A model generated the notes under the pieces. The model was not told the DNA's origin. It did not search any database and was given only the letters and a program-made list of their open reading frames with translations. The position numbers were made by a program, and so were the translations under genes. Positions 9,088 to 19,618 of a stretch of 41,085 bases of DNA are shown here, one piece after another. Every line of letters starts with the position of its first letter. The first letter of the stretch is position 1. This DNA comes from Dissophora ornata (taxonomy: Eukaryota > Mortierellomycota > Mortierellomycetes > Mortierellales > Mortierellaceae), in contig MU616801.1 in assembly GCA_025201705.1 (NCBI GenBank), forward strand, positions 1-41,085, in the 5' to 3' direction.

Positions 9088-9440
9088 AAGTAAAACTGGA
9101 TCCATACATGCTGTCGCTTGCCTGTGTGCGGAACAATCAAGTAGCCTGGTGCTCAAGATTGTTGTTGCTTGCTCTGGTCAAGCTACCGAAACGCCAGGTC
9201 GTCTGGTTTCTGTCTATAGTTCCCCTCAATTATCTCCCAAAATGTATAGATTTAGTCATGTATCATTAAATAAATTCAAGCATCCCATCGACCTCTCTTT
9301 CATCCTCGGTCTAGGAGGAGAGTATCTCCAAAAACCTTTTCCAACATACAGTGTGGAAGCACAAGCCGAATGGGGAATCGTCTGGTGTCTTATGCGCTCG
9401 CATTAGAAACTGCATTATTGCCGTTGCCGGGCTAGTGTGG
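9088..9440. other. 3' flank of the membrane protein gene
   Basis: Contains an ATTAAATAAATT stretch near 9265-9276 that could serve as a poly(A) signal. No gene seen. Confidence 0.4.
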
Positions 9441-10094
9441 CCATCTGATGGACACCCATATATACAGCCAACACACACTACCACACAGCTGAATTATCAG
9501 GAACTGGGTGAGGACAATTTCGAGGAACAAATCGTGAAGGCCTGGCGTTTGGAAGCAAGGCGTGTGGAAGATGAAGCCGAGAGTTTGCGTCAACATCTAT
9601 GTTTGTTCAGCAAGTCCAGCGAAACGCGCTACTGCTGGCAGCCGCAATTCAATCTAGCGAGCAACTCGATCTCATGTTGAAGTGGCACATGGGCTCATTG
9701 CAAGTGCAAATCTTGCCACCTCTTGGTTCTACCACAGTAGCACATTACAGCCGTCATCTTGCTTGGCTTCTAAGCTTGCCTACAGATGAAGAAGTCCTTG
9801 TGTAGCTACAAGCGAACACAAACACACCTTGACGAAGAATTGCGAGTTCACAATCAAAAGCAACAAGCAGAGACAATTGAGCAACTGGAAGAATGTAGGA
9901 CCATCAAACTCAAAATGAATGGAGCGGTCATGAGCGATGAGATGGAGTTACGAAGCTTGAGCTCGGAAGCACTCAAACTACCCAACTTTGACTTGAAGAA
10001 GGACATGTGGATCAAGATTAAATATTTCGGGGTGTATTACTCTCATACCGCAATAAGAAACAAGTTGATAGCTATCGACCCCTTGCTTACATAG
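9441..10094 (+). pseudogene. Eroded coiled-coil-like reading frames
   Basis: Three overlapping frames look like one decayed protein. The first has EEQIVKAWRLEARRVEDEAE (to about 9598). Next comes FVQQVQRNALLLAAAIQSSE (9599-9805). Last is 9786-10094, with HLDEELRVHNQKQQAETIEQ and KDMWIKIKYFGVYYS. Charged, Gln/Glu-rich stretches suggest a helical coiled-coil protein. Frames change near 9598 and 9790 without clear splice sites. No family recognised. Confidence 0.3.
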
Positions 10095-10097
10095 TAA

Positions 10098-10830
10098 TTA
10101 AAAGCGAGATCCAAGGGTGATTAAGGTGACAAGATGGAAAGCCAAGTAGGCGTTTTTTCCACCCATCATTTGACTAAAGAAAAACCAACATCGATAGGAT
10201 TCAGCTGAGGAGAATACAGTGGATGAAAAAAAAAAGCACGGCACTGCGGCTTTCCATAGCTTCAACGAACTTCTTGTACATATGAATACGTGCGCTGTTG
10301 CCGGAGTTTGGCATAGCAAAGAAACCAACGTGAGGGGAGAATATGAGCAACAAAAGCTTCATGAAACGAAAGGCGTGTGAATGTTCCAGCGGTAAACATC
10401 CATGAAAGAAAGCCCTTGGAGTTAAAAGCGGTCAAAGTATATACTCATCTGCCGCGAGAAAAAGGAAGAGAAACAACAGCTACGGTTCCCAGCGACTTGC
10501 GGGGGGCTGTCCACCCGTGCTTGCTAGTCTCGTCGATAAACACTAGTTACCCCGGATAGTAGTAAAATGGTCTAAGACGATACTTGAAATCATCAATCTT
10601 TGGCGGAACAGCCTCTCGAGCTCGCTTTTGCAACTTCTTCCGTGTCAAGTTGAGGTCGTATCTCAAGGTACGGTAAATAGTTGGTACTGAGGCGTTTGAA
10701 ATTCCGAGAAAGCTGTCTGGATAGCCTCACATAACTCCTCGAGAAAGAAACAGGGGTGTTTGGCGGTGTATTGGCGTGCGAAGTCGGAAAGAGCTGTACC
10801 AACTGCACAAGAAAAGATGGATTATTGGCG
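10098..10830 (-). pseudogene. Tc1/mariner-type transposase (DDE_3) pseudogene
   Basis: Minus-strand fragments appear in family order, in shifting frames. First is ALSDFARQYTAKHPCFFLEE (HTH-to-linker region). A segment with LTRKKLQKRAREAVPPKIDD and RLRPFYYYPG follows. The first catalytic block FIDETSKHGWTAPRK lies near 10510-10550. Next is GFLSWMFTAGTFTRLSFHEA, then ESRSAVLFF and the third block LYSPQLNPIDVGFS near 10170-10225. The second catalytic block (normally DN..H) has decayed to NSGNSARIH. Several stops and frameshifts make it inactive. Terminal inverted repeats were not found by eye. Confidence 0.8.
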
Positions 10831-11508
10831 GAAGTCTTTGAGTCTCGTTAGTATATAGAGCAACATGAACACCACCCTTAAACCCACACCAAGACATTAC
10901 CATCACAAAAACAACCCAGAAACACTTACTTGAATGACGCTGAATAGGAGAACAAACATAAAAGGTGAAATGCGTAGGTCAATCGATATGTCGAAACTAT
11001 TTGCGTGTGACTCTTTCCTCCTTTTGCTAGCCCGTCGCTTTCGCCCATCGACATGCACTATGCCTAGGCCAGTCGAGGCCAAAGATCCTCCGAGGCAGCT
11101 ATGACTAAGGCAACAACGACGACCGACCACAACAACAACGACAAATTGACCGGCAAAGCCAATAACAAAGGGATTTTCCACCAAATCCAATAAGAAACAA
11201 TGTAAAAGCATTCCACTTGCTTCTAGGGTGAAGTTCATCAAAAAAGTGCGCGACGAACAAAGCATGGGATCCACAATTTTCAACGTCTGCGATTTGTAGG
11301 ATTGAGAACTTAATCTTCGCCCCCGCCGACGGTTGCCGCATGCTTAAGAATGTAGATGGAATCCTTCTCAAAGTCGCGCAAGTTGGCCTCCGGGATTCCT
11401 CGACGACCACAACATTGGCAGCTATCCAAGGGAGGGTGGTGGGGACATGGACATGCTCCTTATTGAAGTTATAAAGTTTCGACATGTTTATTAGCTTTTG
11501 CGCGTCAT
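10831..11508. other. Intergenic upstream of methyltransferase copy 3
   Basis: No gene recognised. Minus-strand frames (10903-11283 and 11105-11539) are open but show no family signature, and the latter runs into the regulatory element of copy 3. Confidence 0.4.
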
Positions 11509-11539
11509 GTGTACCGCACCGGTTAGTCACATTTGACAA
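11509..11539 (+). promoter_or_regulatory. Shared upstream element, methyltransferase copy 3
   Basis: GTGTACC followed by TTAGTCACATTTGACAA, 31 bp gapless with the elements of copies 1 and 2. It ends 155 nt before the ATG at 11694. No clear TATA box lies between. Its survival about 8-9 kb from the other two copies, while surrounding promoter sequence has diverged, argues for function. Confidence 0.6.
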
Positions 11540-11693
11540 ACTGCGGAAAAAAATAAGCCCTCACAGGACAAATATCGCCTCTAAAAGATTTAAGCTCCTG
11601 GCTTCTTTCTTTTCTTTCTTCCTTAAATCTCCGTCCAACTCGCTCAACCTCCACAACAATCCAGCCCATTACTCCAAAAGACAAACTGAAAAC

Positions 11694-12729
11694 ATGTCCG
11701 ATATCCAATCTCTCAACAACCAGCATTTCGACAAGACCGCCCAGGACTATGATTCGATCCCTCAGGTCAAGGAGATGACCCAACGCGCCAGCGAGGTCAT
11801 CGTCGACGAGTTCGTCGCCTCGACTAGCGAAGAACACGTCAAGAATGCCTCCGTTCTCGACTTTGGATGCGGCACCGGTAAGTCGGTCGATGGCTTCCGA
11901 TTGACGGAAAAGCGCAGTGCCCAAGCACAAAATCTCTGTGGGAAAATTTTCGTTCCCATCAATTGCAAGAGGGAAACATTCAGCTGTCCCACTCTGTAAC
12001 ATAGGTCTCTGCGCATTCCAAATCGCTCCCAAGGTCAAGCAAGTTCTCGGGGCGGATGCCTCCGAAGGTATGCTCCAGCACTTGAACCACAAACTCGAGA
12101 CCGACGCCGAGAACGCATCCATCCGGGACAAGATCAAGACCGTCAACCATCTCGTCACCAAGGAGACTCCCTTGCCCGAGGCCGAGTCTTCACTCTATCT
12201 TTCCGGACCCGAGGGAGGTTTCGACATGATCTTTTCGAATTATGTGATGCACCATATCGAGGACGTCCAAGGGATTGTCGACACACTGGCCAACAATTTG
12301 CTCAAGAGGAACGGATGGTTGATCATCATGGACTTTGAGGGTGAGCACCATCATCATCATCACCACCACGAGGGAGGTGAAGGCCATGGACACCATGGCG
12401 AACACGAGCACCATGAACACCATGAACACCATGAGCACCATGAGCACCATGAGCACCATGGCGAACACGAGCACCATGAGCACCACGGCCACCATGGAGA
12501 AGGACACGCGGGCCAGGACATCCATAAACATTTCGTGGATGAGGATGGCAAACCCTTGGCGTATGTTGCCCACAAGGGTGGCTTCACGCCTGAAGGATTC
12601 ACCGAGATCTTCAAGAAGGCAGGGTTGGTCGATGTATCTGCAAAGCACTCCTTTGGAATGGACCGCGAAGCCAACGGGAGGAAGTTCTGGACTGATGTCC
12701 TTGTGATCAAGGGTCGTCGCGCTTTATAG
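11694..12729 (+). CDS. SAM-dependent methyltransferase, paralogue 3 (long poly-His insert)
   Basis: Exons 11694-11877 and 12005-12729 give 302 residues. The 127-nt intron sits at the same codon as in copies 1 and 2 but its sequence is unrelated to theirs. The start [20 protein letters not shown] and its leader (CAACCTCCACAACA, AAAAGACAAA) match copy 2. Motif I is LDFGCGTG (residues 55-62). The acidic strand holds ADASEGM, then come [16 protein letters not shown] and strand 5, GWLIIMDF. After it, residues 176-229 contain 32 His in 54 positions: eight in a row, then E-H-H repeats with Gly. The insert is encoded by a 9-bp tandem repeat. The C-terminal lobe ([28 protein letters not shown]) is conserved. 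The methyltransferase class is clear, the substrate unknown, and metal binding by the insert is inferred. It is the best-preserved partner of copy 2 despite about 7 kb of intervening transposon-rich DNA. Confidence 0.88.
12406..12459 (+). repeat. Coding 9-bp minisatellite (GARCACCAT)n
   Basis: Six direct 9-bp units, GAGCACCAT or GAACACCAT, run from 12406 to 12459. Related units continue to 12495. In frame each unit codes Glu-His-His, so changes in unit number keep the methyltransferase frame and alter only the length of the His insert. Confidence 0.85.
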
Positions 12730-12848
12730 TAGATTATTACCCACATTTTCACATGCTGATCATGACAAGATATATTCTGATTAAGAAAGAGAGATGCATT
12801 TTAGGTGGCAGCGACTTTCGTCTATATGAATGTGTGGTTTTATCGTTT

Positions 12849-14331
12849 TTACAGTTTACTCTTCAAAGGAGATTCGGGAGTAGGAGGGCAGGCAGCGGCC
12901 GATACAGCCTTCAATGTCAACGCCCTGGCTGCCTTGGATCCGTTGGACTTGCCCAGACGCTCCGAGATCCAGTTGCCAGTCTCGATCGCCTTTTGAAGAT
13001 TGACTCCAGTCTCGTATTGCATTCCTTCCAACATGTACACAACGTCCTCTGTAGCGACGTTTCCAGATGCTCCAGGTGCATAGGGGCAACCGCCCAATCC
13101 TGCCATAGAGCTATCCACCACACGGACACCCATCTGTCGACATGAGAAGTTTGTAGATCTAGTTAGATACTGCCTCAATAAACATACGCAGCTTACAACC
13201 CTGAATTTAACTGACCTCCAAGGCACAATGAATGTTGGCAAGGGCCTGGCCATAGGTGTCGTGGCAATGGACAGCGAGGGCTTTCATGGGAACCACCTGG
13301 GAGACTGCCTGCAACAGGTCCTGAACACTTCCTGGGGTGCCAACTCCAATGGTGTCGCCCAAGGAAATCTCGTAGCATCCCATGTCGTACAGCTTCTTGG
13401 AGACCTCGGCTACCTTTTTCGGGGAAACGGGTCCCTCGTAAGGACATCCCACGACACAAGAAACATATCTAGACCAGAACAAAGAACAAGTGTGTGTCAG
13501 GGGCAGATCCAAGGAAACACATATTAAAGTGACAGCGACATGGAGACCCATAAATTAAAGACACAGGGTAATCCTTACCCGCGAACCAAGATTCCGTGCT
13601 CCTTGGCCTTTGTGATCAGGGGTCTGACCCGCTCGTAGCTCTCCTCGACTGTGCAGTTGATGTTCTTTTTGCTGAAAGAGTCTGAAGCAGCCAAGAACAC
13701 GGCAACCTCCTTGACGCCGGCCGCAATTGCAGCGTCCAAGCCCTTGATGTTGGGGGTCAAGCATGGGTAGCTAACATTCTCCTTCATCTTGATAGAGGTG
13801 ATCACCTTCGTGGCATCTCCCATCTGTAAGACGTCAAACGATACAACGGCTATTTAGAATACGGGCGCTTCAATGCCAAGGACTGCCGCCGTCCAGCGGT
13901 AGACAGAAAACATGTAAACAGTCCCTACCTGAGGGACCCACTTTGGCGAGACGAAGCTGGTCGCCTCGACAACAGAGAGTCCTGTGTCGGAGAGGCGATT
14001 GATGAACTCGATCTTTGTCTCTGCAGGAATGATCGCCTTTTCATTCTGGAGGCCATCCCTGGGTCCAACCTCAACAATCTTGACGAACTTGGAGGACAGG
14101 CTAGCAGCGGGGGCGGATGATGTCTATAGATTATACAGAGATGGATCCTGTGTGGATGAGTCGTCTGAATTGGATTTGGAATCCGCAGCCTTAAAGGCCA
14201 TTGGTGAAGGAGAGGGACTATGAGTTGGCGGTGCTGACGGCGCTTACGTTGAGAGTGCGCCTTATGGATTGCTGGAATGCACTGCGGGTGAGGTTGAGCG
14301 CGAGGGTGGAGACAGGACGGAAGTTCATCAT
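12849..14331 (-). CDS. HMGCL: 3-hydroxy-3-methylglutaryl-CoA lyase
   Basis: Cleaves HMG-CoA to acetoacetate and acetyl-CoA, the last step of leucine degradation. Five exons on the minus strand (14331-14248, 14123-13929, 13823-13579, 13468-13216, 13133-12849) give 353 residues. All joins keep frame. Exon 1 codes a 28-residue Arg/Ser-rich presequence ([20 protein letters not shown]) typical of mitochondrial import. Family landmarks are [13 protein letters not shown] (Arg50, Asp51), [20 protein letters not shown], the metal-binding His pair in HCHDTYGQ (His242, His244), and the active-site Cys loop [14 protein letters not shown] (Cys275). Spacing between these residues matches the human enzyme (Arg41, His233/235, Cys266). 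The protein ends in SKL, a canonical PTS1, so dual mitochondrial/peroxisomal location is likely. Introns are 82-124 nt. Confidence 0.95.
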
Positions 14332-14577
14332 GTTGGGGAGGGAATGAGGAGAAGGGAGCGGGAAGAAGAAAGAGCGCTTGCTGCTTGATTGCAGGGCCTG
14401 GCTTTTGTTAGGCGGCTTTTGCCCGTGGGAATATTGAGAGCAGCTTCCTCACAAGCAGTCAGGACGGGTGGGACTTTTTTTTTTTCTTACAGGCTTTCGG
14501 GACTAAGATGATGGTATTGGGTGATCGATTTATTGGAATAATGACAACGACACGCATTCGTTTGCACACTTCATCAT

Positions 14578-16446
14578 CTATATCCCACAACAGACGCTGC
14601 TGCTAGTAGCCGTCTGTGCCTGCTGGAGTCGCTCGTCCTCCAGCTGCTGCAGCGTTATCGCATTCTCCGCATTGATTCGCTTAATCCGCTCAATCTCCTG
14701 TTTTCTCTCCACCAGCTTTCGTGTGATTTGCAGGAACAGGTCCTCGATGCCTACATGGACGACAGAGAAGATCAAAATTACGATCAATGCCATGAGCATC
14801 GTCTTCCGTTGCGAGCCGCGAGCAGCGCGCTCAGAGCTATCAACGCTACGTAGTGCGCCATTAGGGACTTACCATCGTCGTCCTTGGCCGATACTTCATG
14901 AACCGAAAATTCTGCGCCTAGGGTCTTTGCTACATATTCCTCGGTGCGTGCGAGAGGGATAGCTCTCTTTGTTGATGCCAAGTCCAGCTTGTTTCCGACT
15001 ACGTGAATGACTGTTTAGCAAGTGAAAGAATAGGTCAGCAGGGATCGTCTTGCACCACCTGAAGACAGAGCAACAAAACGCAACGTATACCATGACTTAC
15101 TCAACTCCTCAGTCATGTTCTTGCGCAACTCCTCCACCCATGAGTTCATGTCCCTGAAGGATTCCTCTGATGTAATGTCATATACCAAAATAGCAGCGTT
15201 GGCCTGAAGCATGAAAAAAAAAGAGTGGGTCAGAGACGCGGATCAAATTAAAAACAGTTGGTCCCTGCTGCACGATGGCACAGGTGCGACTTACACCACG
15301 ATAATACATGGGTGCCATTGATCGGAACCGTTCTTGTCCGGCTGTGTCCCAGATCTGGAGTCGTACTTTACAATTGTCAACAACCCTACAACATTTCGGC
15401 GACTTGGTTAGAATAACCCGGACGTTACAGTATACTAGGATGGATGGAAAAAAGCACTATGAGGTGCAGAGCGACAGGTACTTTGAGACAACGTACAGTT
15501 TCTTTGTCATGAAGGAGGCTCCTATGGTCGAGGTGCAGTTGAGGGAGAATGTTTTCTGGACATATCTCACAACAAGCGACGTCTTTCCGACACCTAGTGA
15601 ATTGTAGTAAGCGGCGATTAGAAACGGAGTGAAGATTCGACACTAGGTTGATTACACCTGAAGCAGGAGGGCGCTGAAAGCAGGGGCGGTCCGTCCCTGT
15701 TTGCTTTCATAACGTGGTCGCAGTGTGTTGTTGTGCCTCAGCCCTTGCTGCTGTTGCCCTCTGCCCAGCCATGTTAGTGGAGAAAGGACAATAACCCTGG
15801 GACGATCACATCATCATGCATGATTTTATGTCGTTCATAGACTCTCTCCCGAGCACGTTTCATCGTTTCATCTCCGCAAAATCCATTCCTGCTTACAGGC
15901 CATGAAGAAGCAAAGAGCTGCCAACAGCAGGTGTCTCACAGGCAATAGAAGTGAAGGAGGAGAACGATTAGCGTGAACTTTTTTTCACGCTTATCCATCG
16001 GGAAATAATGTAATTGAAAATGGGCGACGACAGGTTTGATGTGGCAATAAAAGAAGCAATAGAAAAAAGAGCCGCAGAAGGGTTTGGTTGTGAGGGAACG
16101 ATGGTTGAGGGAAGGAAGAAAAAAGCGTAAGCAGCTGTTCCTGCTCTTCCGCACACACACTCTTCTTCCGCCGAACGTCAACGCGTCCTTTCCTTCCCGG
16201 CGAGGCGGTGTGCGGCGCTCCAGAACAGTCCCATACTCTCCGCAAGGTCCTGTGCTTGTGGCTCCGTTTGTCGTTCCTTTGTTGTCGTTCCTGGTGGCGG
16301 CACGGGGTGCTTGGCGGCGCCCTTCCTGCAGTTGCTGGTGGCGCTCCACGGGTTTGTGTCAGTGTCTGTTCCTCAGCTGCGGGTCTGCCCACTTTACCTT
16401 GGCTACCAAGAATAACCACTTTGGCCTCCAACAGTGAGGAGTACAT
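14578..16446 (-). CDS. Rab-family small GTPase (endosomal Rab5/21/22-like)
   Basis: Six exons (16446-16398, 15593-15497, 15385-15295, 15203-15101, 15010-14873, 14750-14578) give 216 residues. GTP-binding motifs are all intact: P-loop GSQGVGKTS (14-22), switch I STIGASFM (Thr39), WDTAGQERF (61-68), NKLD (120-123) and SAK (154-156). The tail is a Lys/Glu/Arg coiled-coil-like segment ending SSSVCCGI; Cys213/214 would be geranylgeranylated. The RabF-type GASFMTKKL and [15 protein letters not shown] place it in the Rab5/Rab21/Rab22 group of endocytic GTPases; the exact subtype is uncertain. Intron 1 is about 800 nt, far longer than any other intron of the gene, and splits the P-loop codon Gly17. 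The frame is open further upstream of the start, but [14 protein letters not shown] is the normal Rab N-terminus. Confidence 0.92.
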
Positions 16447-19400
16447 TCTTGAGAAGTAAGAGAAGGGAGGTGGGGGGTACGGCTGGGGGTGTGAAGAGTG
16501 CTGCTCTGAGCGCGGTGGTAAACAGTTCAGGAACAGTGGCAACTGGACGGAGGCAGTAGGAAAAGAGCAGAGCAAAAGGTGCGAAGTGCAATGGAGGGAG
16601 GAGAATGGCTGCGAAGTGGAGGGCGAGGAGAGCAGTTGCGGATGGAGGGAGGAGGGAGGGATGATGCCAAAACAACTAGTGGGAGGGAATGAAGGCGAGG
16701 GAATGAAGGTGAGGGAATGAAGAGGGTTGCAGGCAGAAAGAAGGAAAAAAATAATAATAATAATACAGAAAAAAAAGGAGAATAGGAAGAGAAAAAAGAT
16801 AGGGTGTCGAGTAGCGTTGTTATTTATTCTGGTGCGATATTTTTTTCGCTGTTTTTGTTGTGGATGGCGATGATGATGATGGCGATGATGATGATGATGC
16901 GGATGAAGCTAGGCGGCTCTGGTCCATGCATCGGCAGACCACCAAACCACCAAACCACCGAACCACCGAGCCACCGAACCATCGGACCATCGACCGCTCT
17001 TGTCCTCCCCCTCCTCCCTCTCTTCCTCCTCGTGTCCCAGTTTCTCGCACGTTACACTTCTCCGCACGCGTGGCCTCGACGTCTCCACATCCATTGCTAT
17101 TGCCTGCAGATTCGCTGTCGTTTGTGTGCACACTACCGACGATCCATCGACCGCGTCTGGTCCTGCGCTTCCTTTGCGCTGCGTTGATATCATACTGCAT
17201 TATGCATGCGGCAAACTGGCCGAGCCGTCGTGCAGCGATGTCGCCATGATACATGAACCTGGCGCTCTTCAAATAGGCATGAGCTGCAATATTGGTCATG
17301 CAAATCGTCAAAGCTCCTGCACACTCTACCGTCCAGGCACGGTCGCAGAACGACGTTCGACTCGTTTTCACGTTTTCTTTTTCCGCTCTCGCTCTCGCTC
17401 TATTACGCTCTGTGCTCTCGATGCTCTCGGTGCTCGGTGCCTGAATATTGTTGTACTCAACTCTTCCCATCTTCAGGCTGGCTCCTTCCGTCTCCAATTT
17501 AACTATCCACGGAGTGAGGCGACAACCATCGACGAGACCGAGGGAGGTGTACCATTGGCACAATAATAAGCGCCAAGCAACATAGTCTTCGTTCGGCGCT
17601 CAAAAATAAGAAAATGTTCCAAGGTCGAACATCCTCAATGCTCACCGGGTCTACCCTTCAGCATGCAAAAGGGTGGGTACGCGAACCGGAGCTCAATCGA
17701 TTACATCAATCAACGAGAGCGACAGCACAATGTAATATACTATTTCATCCCGCACGAGACACCTTTTTGCTCTTTGTTGTCTTCAGAAAGCAAGGAGCGA
17801 TCTAGCCCGTTTTTTTTTTCGTGGTATTTGGCGCTCGTTGCAGCGAACGCGTCGGCAGGCGTTGGCGCGTTGGTCGGAGCCATCAGAAGAGGTGGTCACA
17901 CGATGGACTCTTGTAGAGCCCCGTACAGTGCCACGCCTGGCTTGCGGTACACGGGGCACACGCACACACATACAATCATTCAGATGCACAAAGACGCAGA
18001 CATGAGCAAGAGCAAGGCACATCCGAGCAGCAACAAACAAGAGCGGCTGCGGATAGTTTGTTTTGTCCCCCTCCTTCAGAGCTCTGGTTCACTCGTGTAG
18101 CCAAACAGCACCGCCGCACGCCATAACCACCACACATGAAAAAGAGAGGTCTTAGAAAGAGGGCACTGAATGGAGTGGCGTAGACTCCACGTCAAGGGGT
18201 GTGTCAACGAACAAGAGGTGTGTCAACAAACAAAGGCGGCAGACAAGCTGGGACCAAAACCGGGATCCACTCTGGCGATTCAGGGTGGCTTGCCTTGGAA
18301 ATTCATGCCCTTAAGCCAAAATAAAGATAAACATTCAAATTTGCTTTCTTGTAAAATAAGCGAAAACTTTTCTTTCTTCTCTCTCCTCCACTTCACCCCC
18401 CACCCACCTCTTCCGTACCTCGATCCTCCTCCATCCCTTTTATCACCATCCGTCTGTTTCTGCACACCCCGTCGCGATGCTTTATGCCAGGCCCAGCAAG
18501 GTTCTCTATGTCTAACTGCTCTTGTAAACAACTTTATGGAAATAAAACTCAATTGATCAGTGCCACTTTGTCCGCACGCTGCTCTTGGTCTATGTGCCAT
18601 CATATCGTGTTCTGTCGCGTCTAGTTGCATGTCCACACCCTCCACACACACACACACACAGGCCACCTCGTGTTCGTGAGCTCGCTCCGCTCTGAAAATC
18701 TCATTACGGCAGGAGGACGATCTTCCTGCTGAGAACCTTTCGTTGCAAACCATAGCGATAAAACTCACTAGACATGGTGGCCAAGAGCCTAATCCCAGGG
18801 ACTGTTCTGTATGCCACACTTTGAGCCTCATTTGCTATCTACAAAAGAGATTCGCTTTGGTGTATCGTTCCACATTTCTTCTCATTATCAAAAGGTTAAC
18901 ATTGACTATGGTCCATTGCTTAATTGCTCTGGATTGAGGTTTGATTCCTCACGGCCTCAGTTTGCACACCCTTTTCCCCTTTTCTGCTTTTAATTCAGGA
19001 TGAATTTTAGATAGAAAATATGTTGTGAATAAACAGTTTCTGTTTTCGATTAAAATGTGATGTTCATTGATGGACCTTGTCTTATCAGTCTTTGCAAGAG
19101 TGGATCATGTTAGTCTTCGGCGATGAAGGTCTCATTCCTTTCGACCTGTTATGCCCAGCGTAACAAACGCATCGATGTCTGTGTTTATTACACTCAACAA
19201 CATCCAACGCGCGCGGTGGCGTTTGGTTCATAGGTGGCTTCTACGCGAATCATGATTCTTTTTTAATCTCATAACGATTACATGCCCAACATGTATACAT
19301 TGGAGTTCCGATATGCTGTTTTCAACAGATCGTCGTGCCCTTGATAAAAATACAGAACTAAGATTACATGTCGGCTTTGTAAGCGAGGCACCAAGCGACA

Positions 19401-19618
19401 TTAGACAGCAAGCTGAAACCGACCGAAACAGACAAACAAATGTCCGCGAATGCTCAGCAGCGTGTAAATCGAAAAAAGCATCAAGCCATGGGATGATAAT
19501 CGACGTGTCGCCAAATGATAGCGGAGATGGCCATGGTGTAAGCAAGGCGAGGAGCATGACGCTATTTCCTTTATTTCTGAATGTCACGCAAAACTGGATG
19601 AAATCGAGAAGACCACCA
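16447..19618. other. Long gene-free interval, low-complexity repeats
   Basis: About 3.2 kb separates the Rab start from the HAUS6 stop. The first few hundred bases are A/G-rich on the plus strand (pyrimidine-rich for the minus-strand Rab leader). Simple repeats include GATGATGATG (about 16866-16905), ACCACC-A/G units (about 16937-16990), CA runs (about 17957-17972 and 18643-18660) and AATAATAAT (about 16750-16763). Open frames of up to 188 codons exist on both strands but lack domains, promoters and sensible codon composition. No transposon ends or RNA genes recognised. Confidence 0.45.

Noticed and set aside
12360..12752. Minus-strand ORF with Cys-Ser-Trp repeats
   Set aside because: It is the antisense reading of the GAGCACCAT repeats inside methyltransferase copy 3, which has the conserved domain on the plus strand.
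16866..16990. Clustered short repeats that might suggest a CRISPR-like or regulatory array
   Set aside because: They are trinucleotide and CCACC-type simple repeats without unique spacers, in a eukaryotic genome.
17000..17566. Plus-strand ORF of 188 codons in the Rab-HAUS6 interval
   Set aside because: Low-complexity Ser/Arg-rich translation, an overlapping equally long minus-strand frame, and no promoter or domain.
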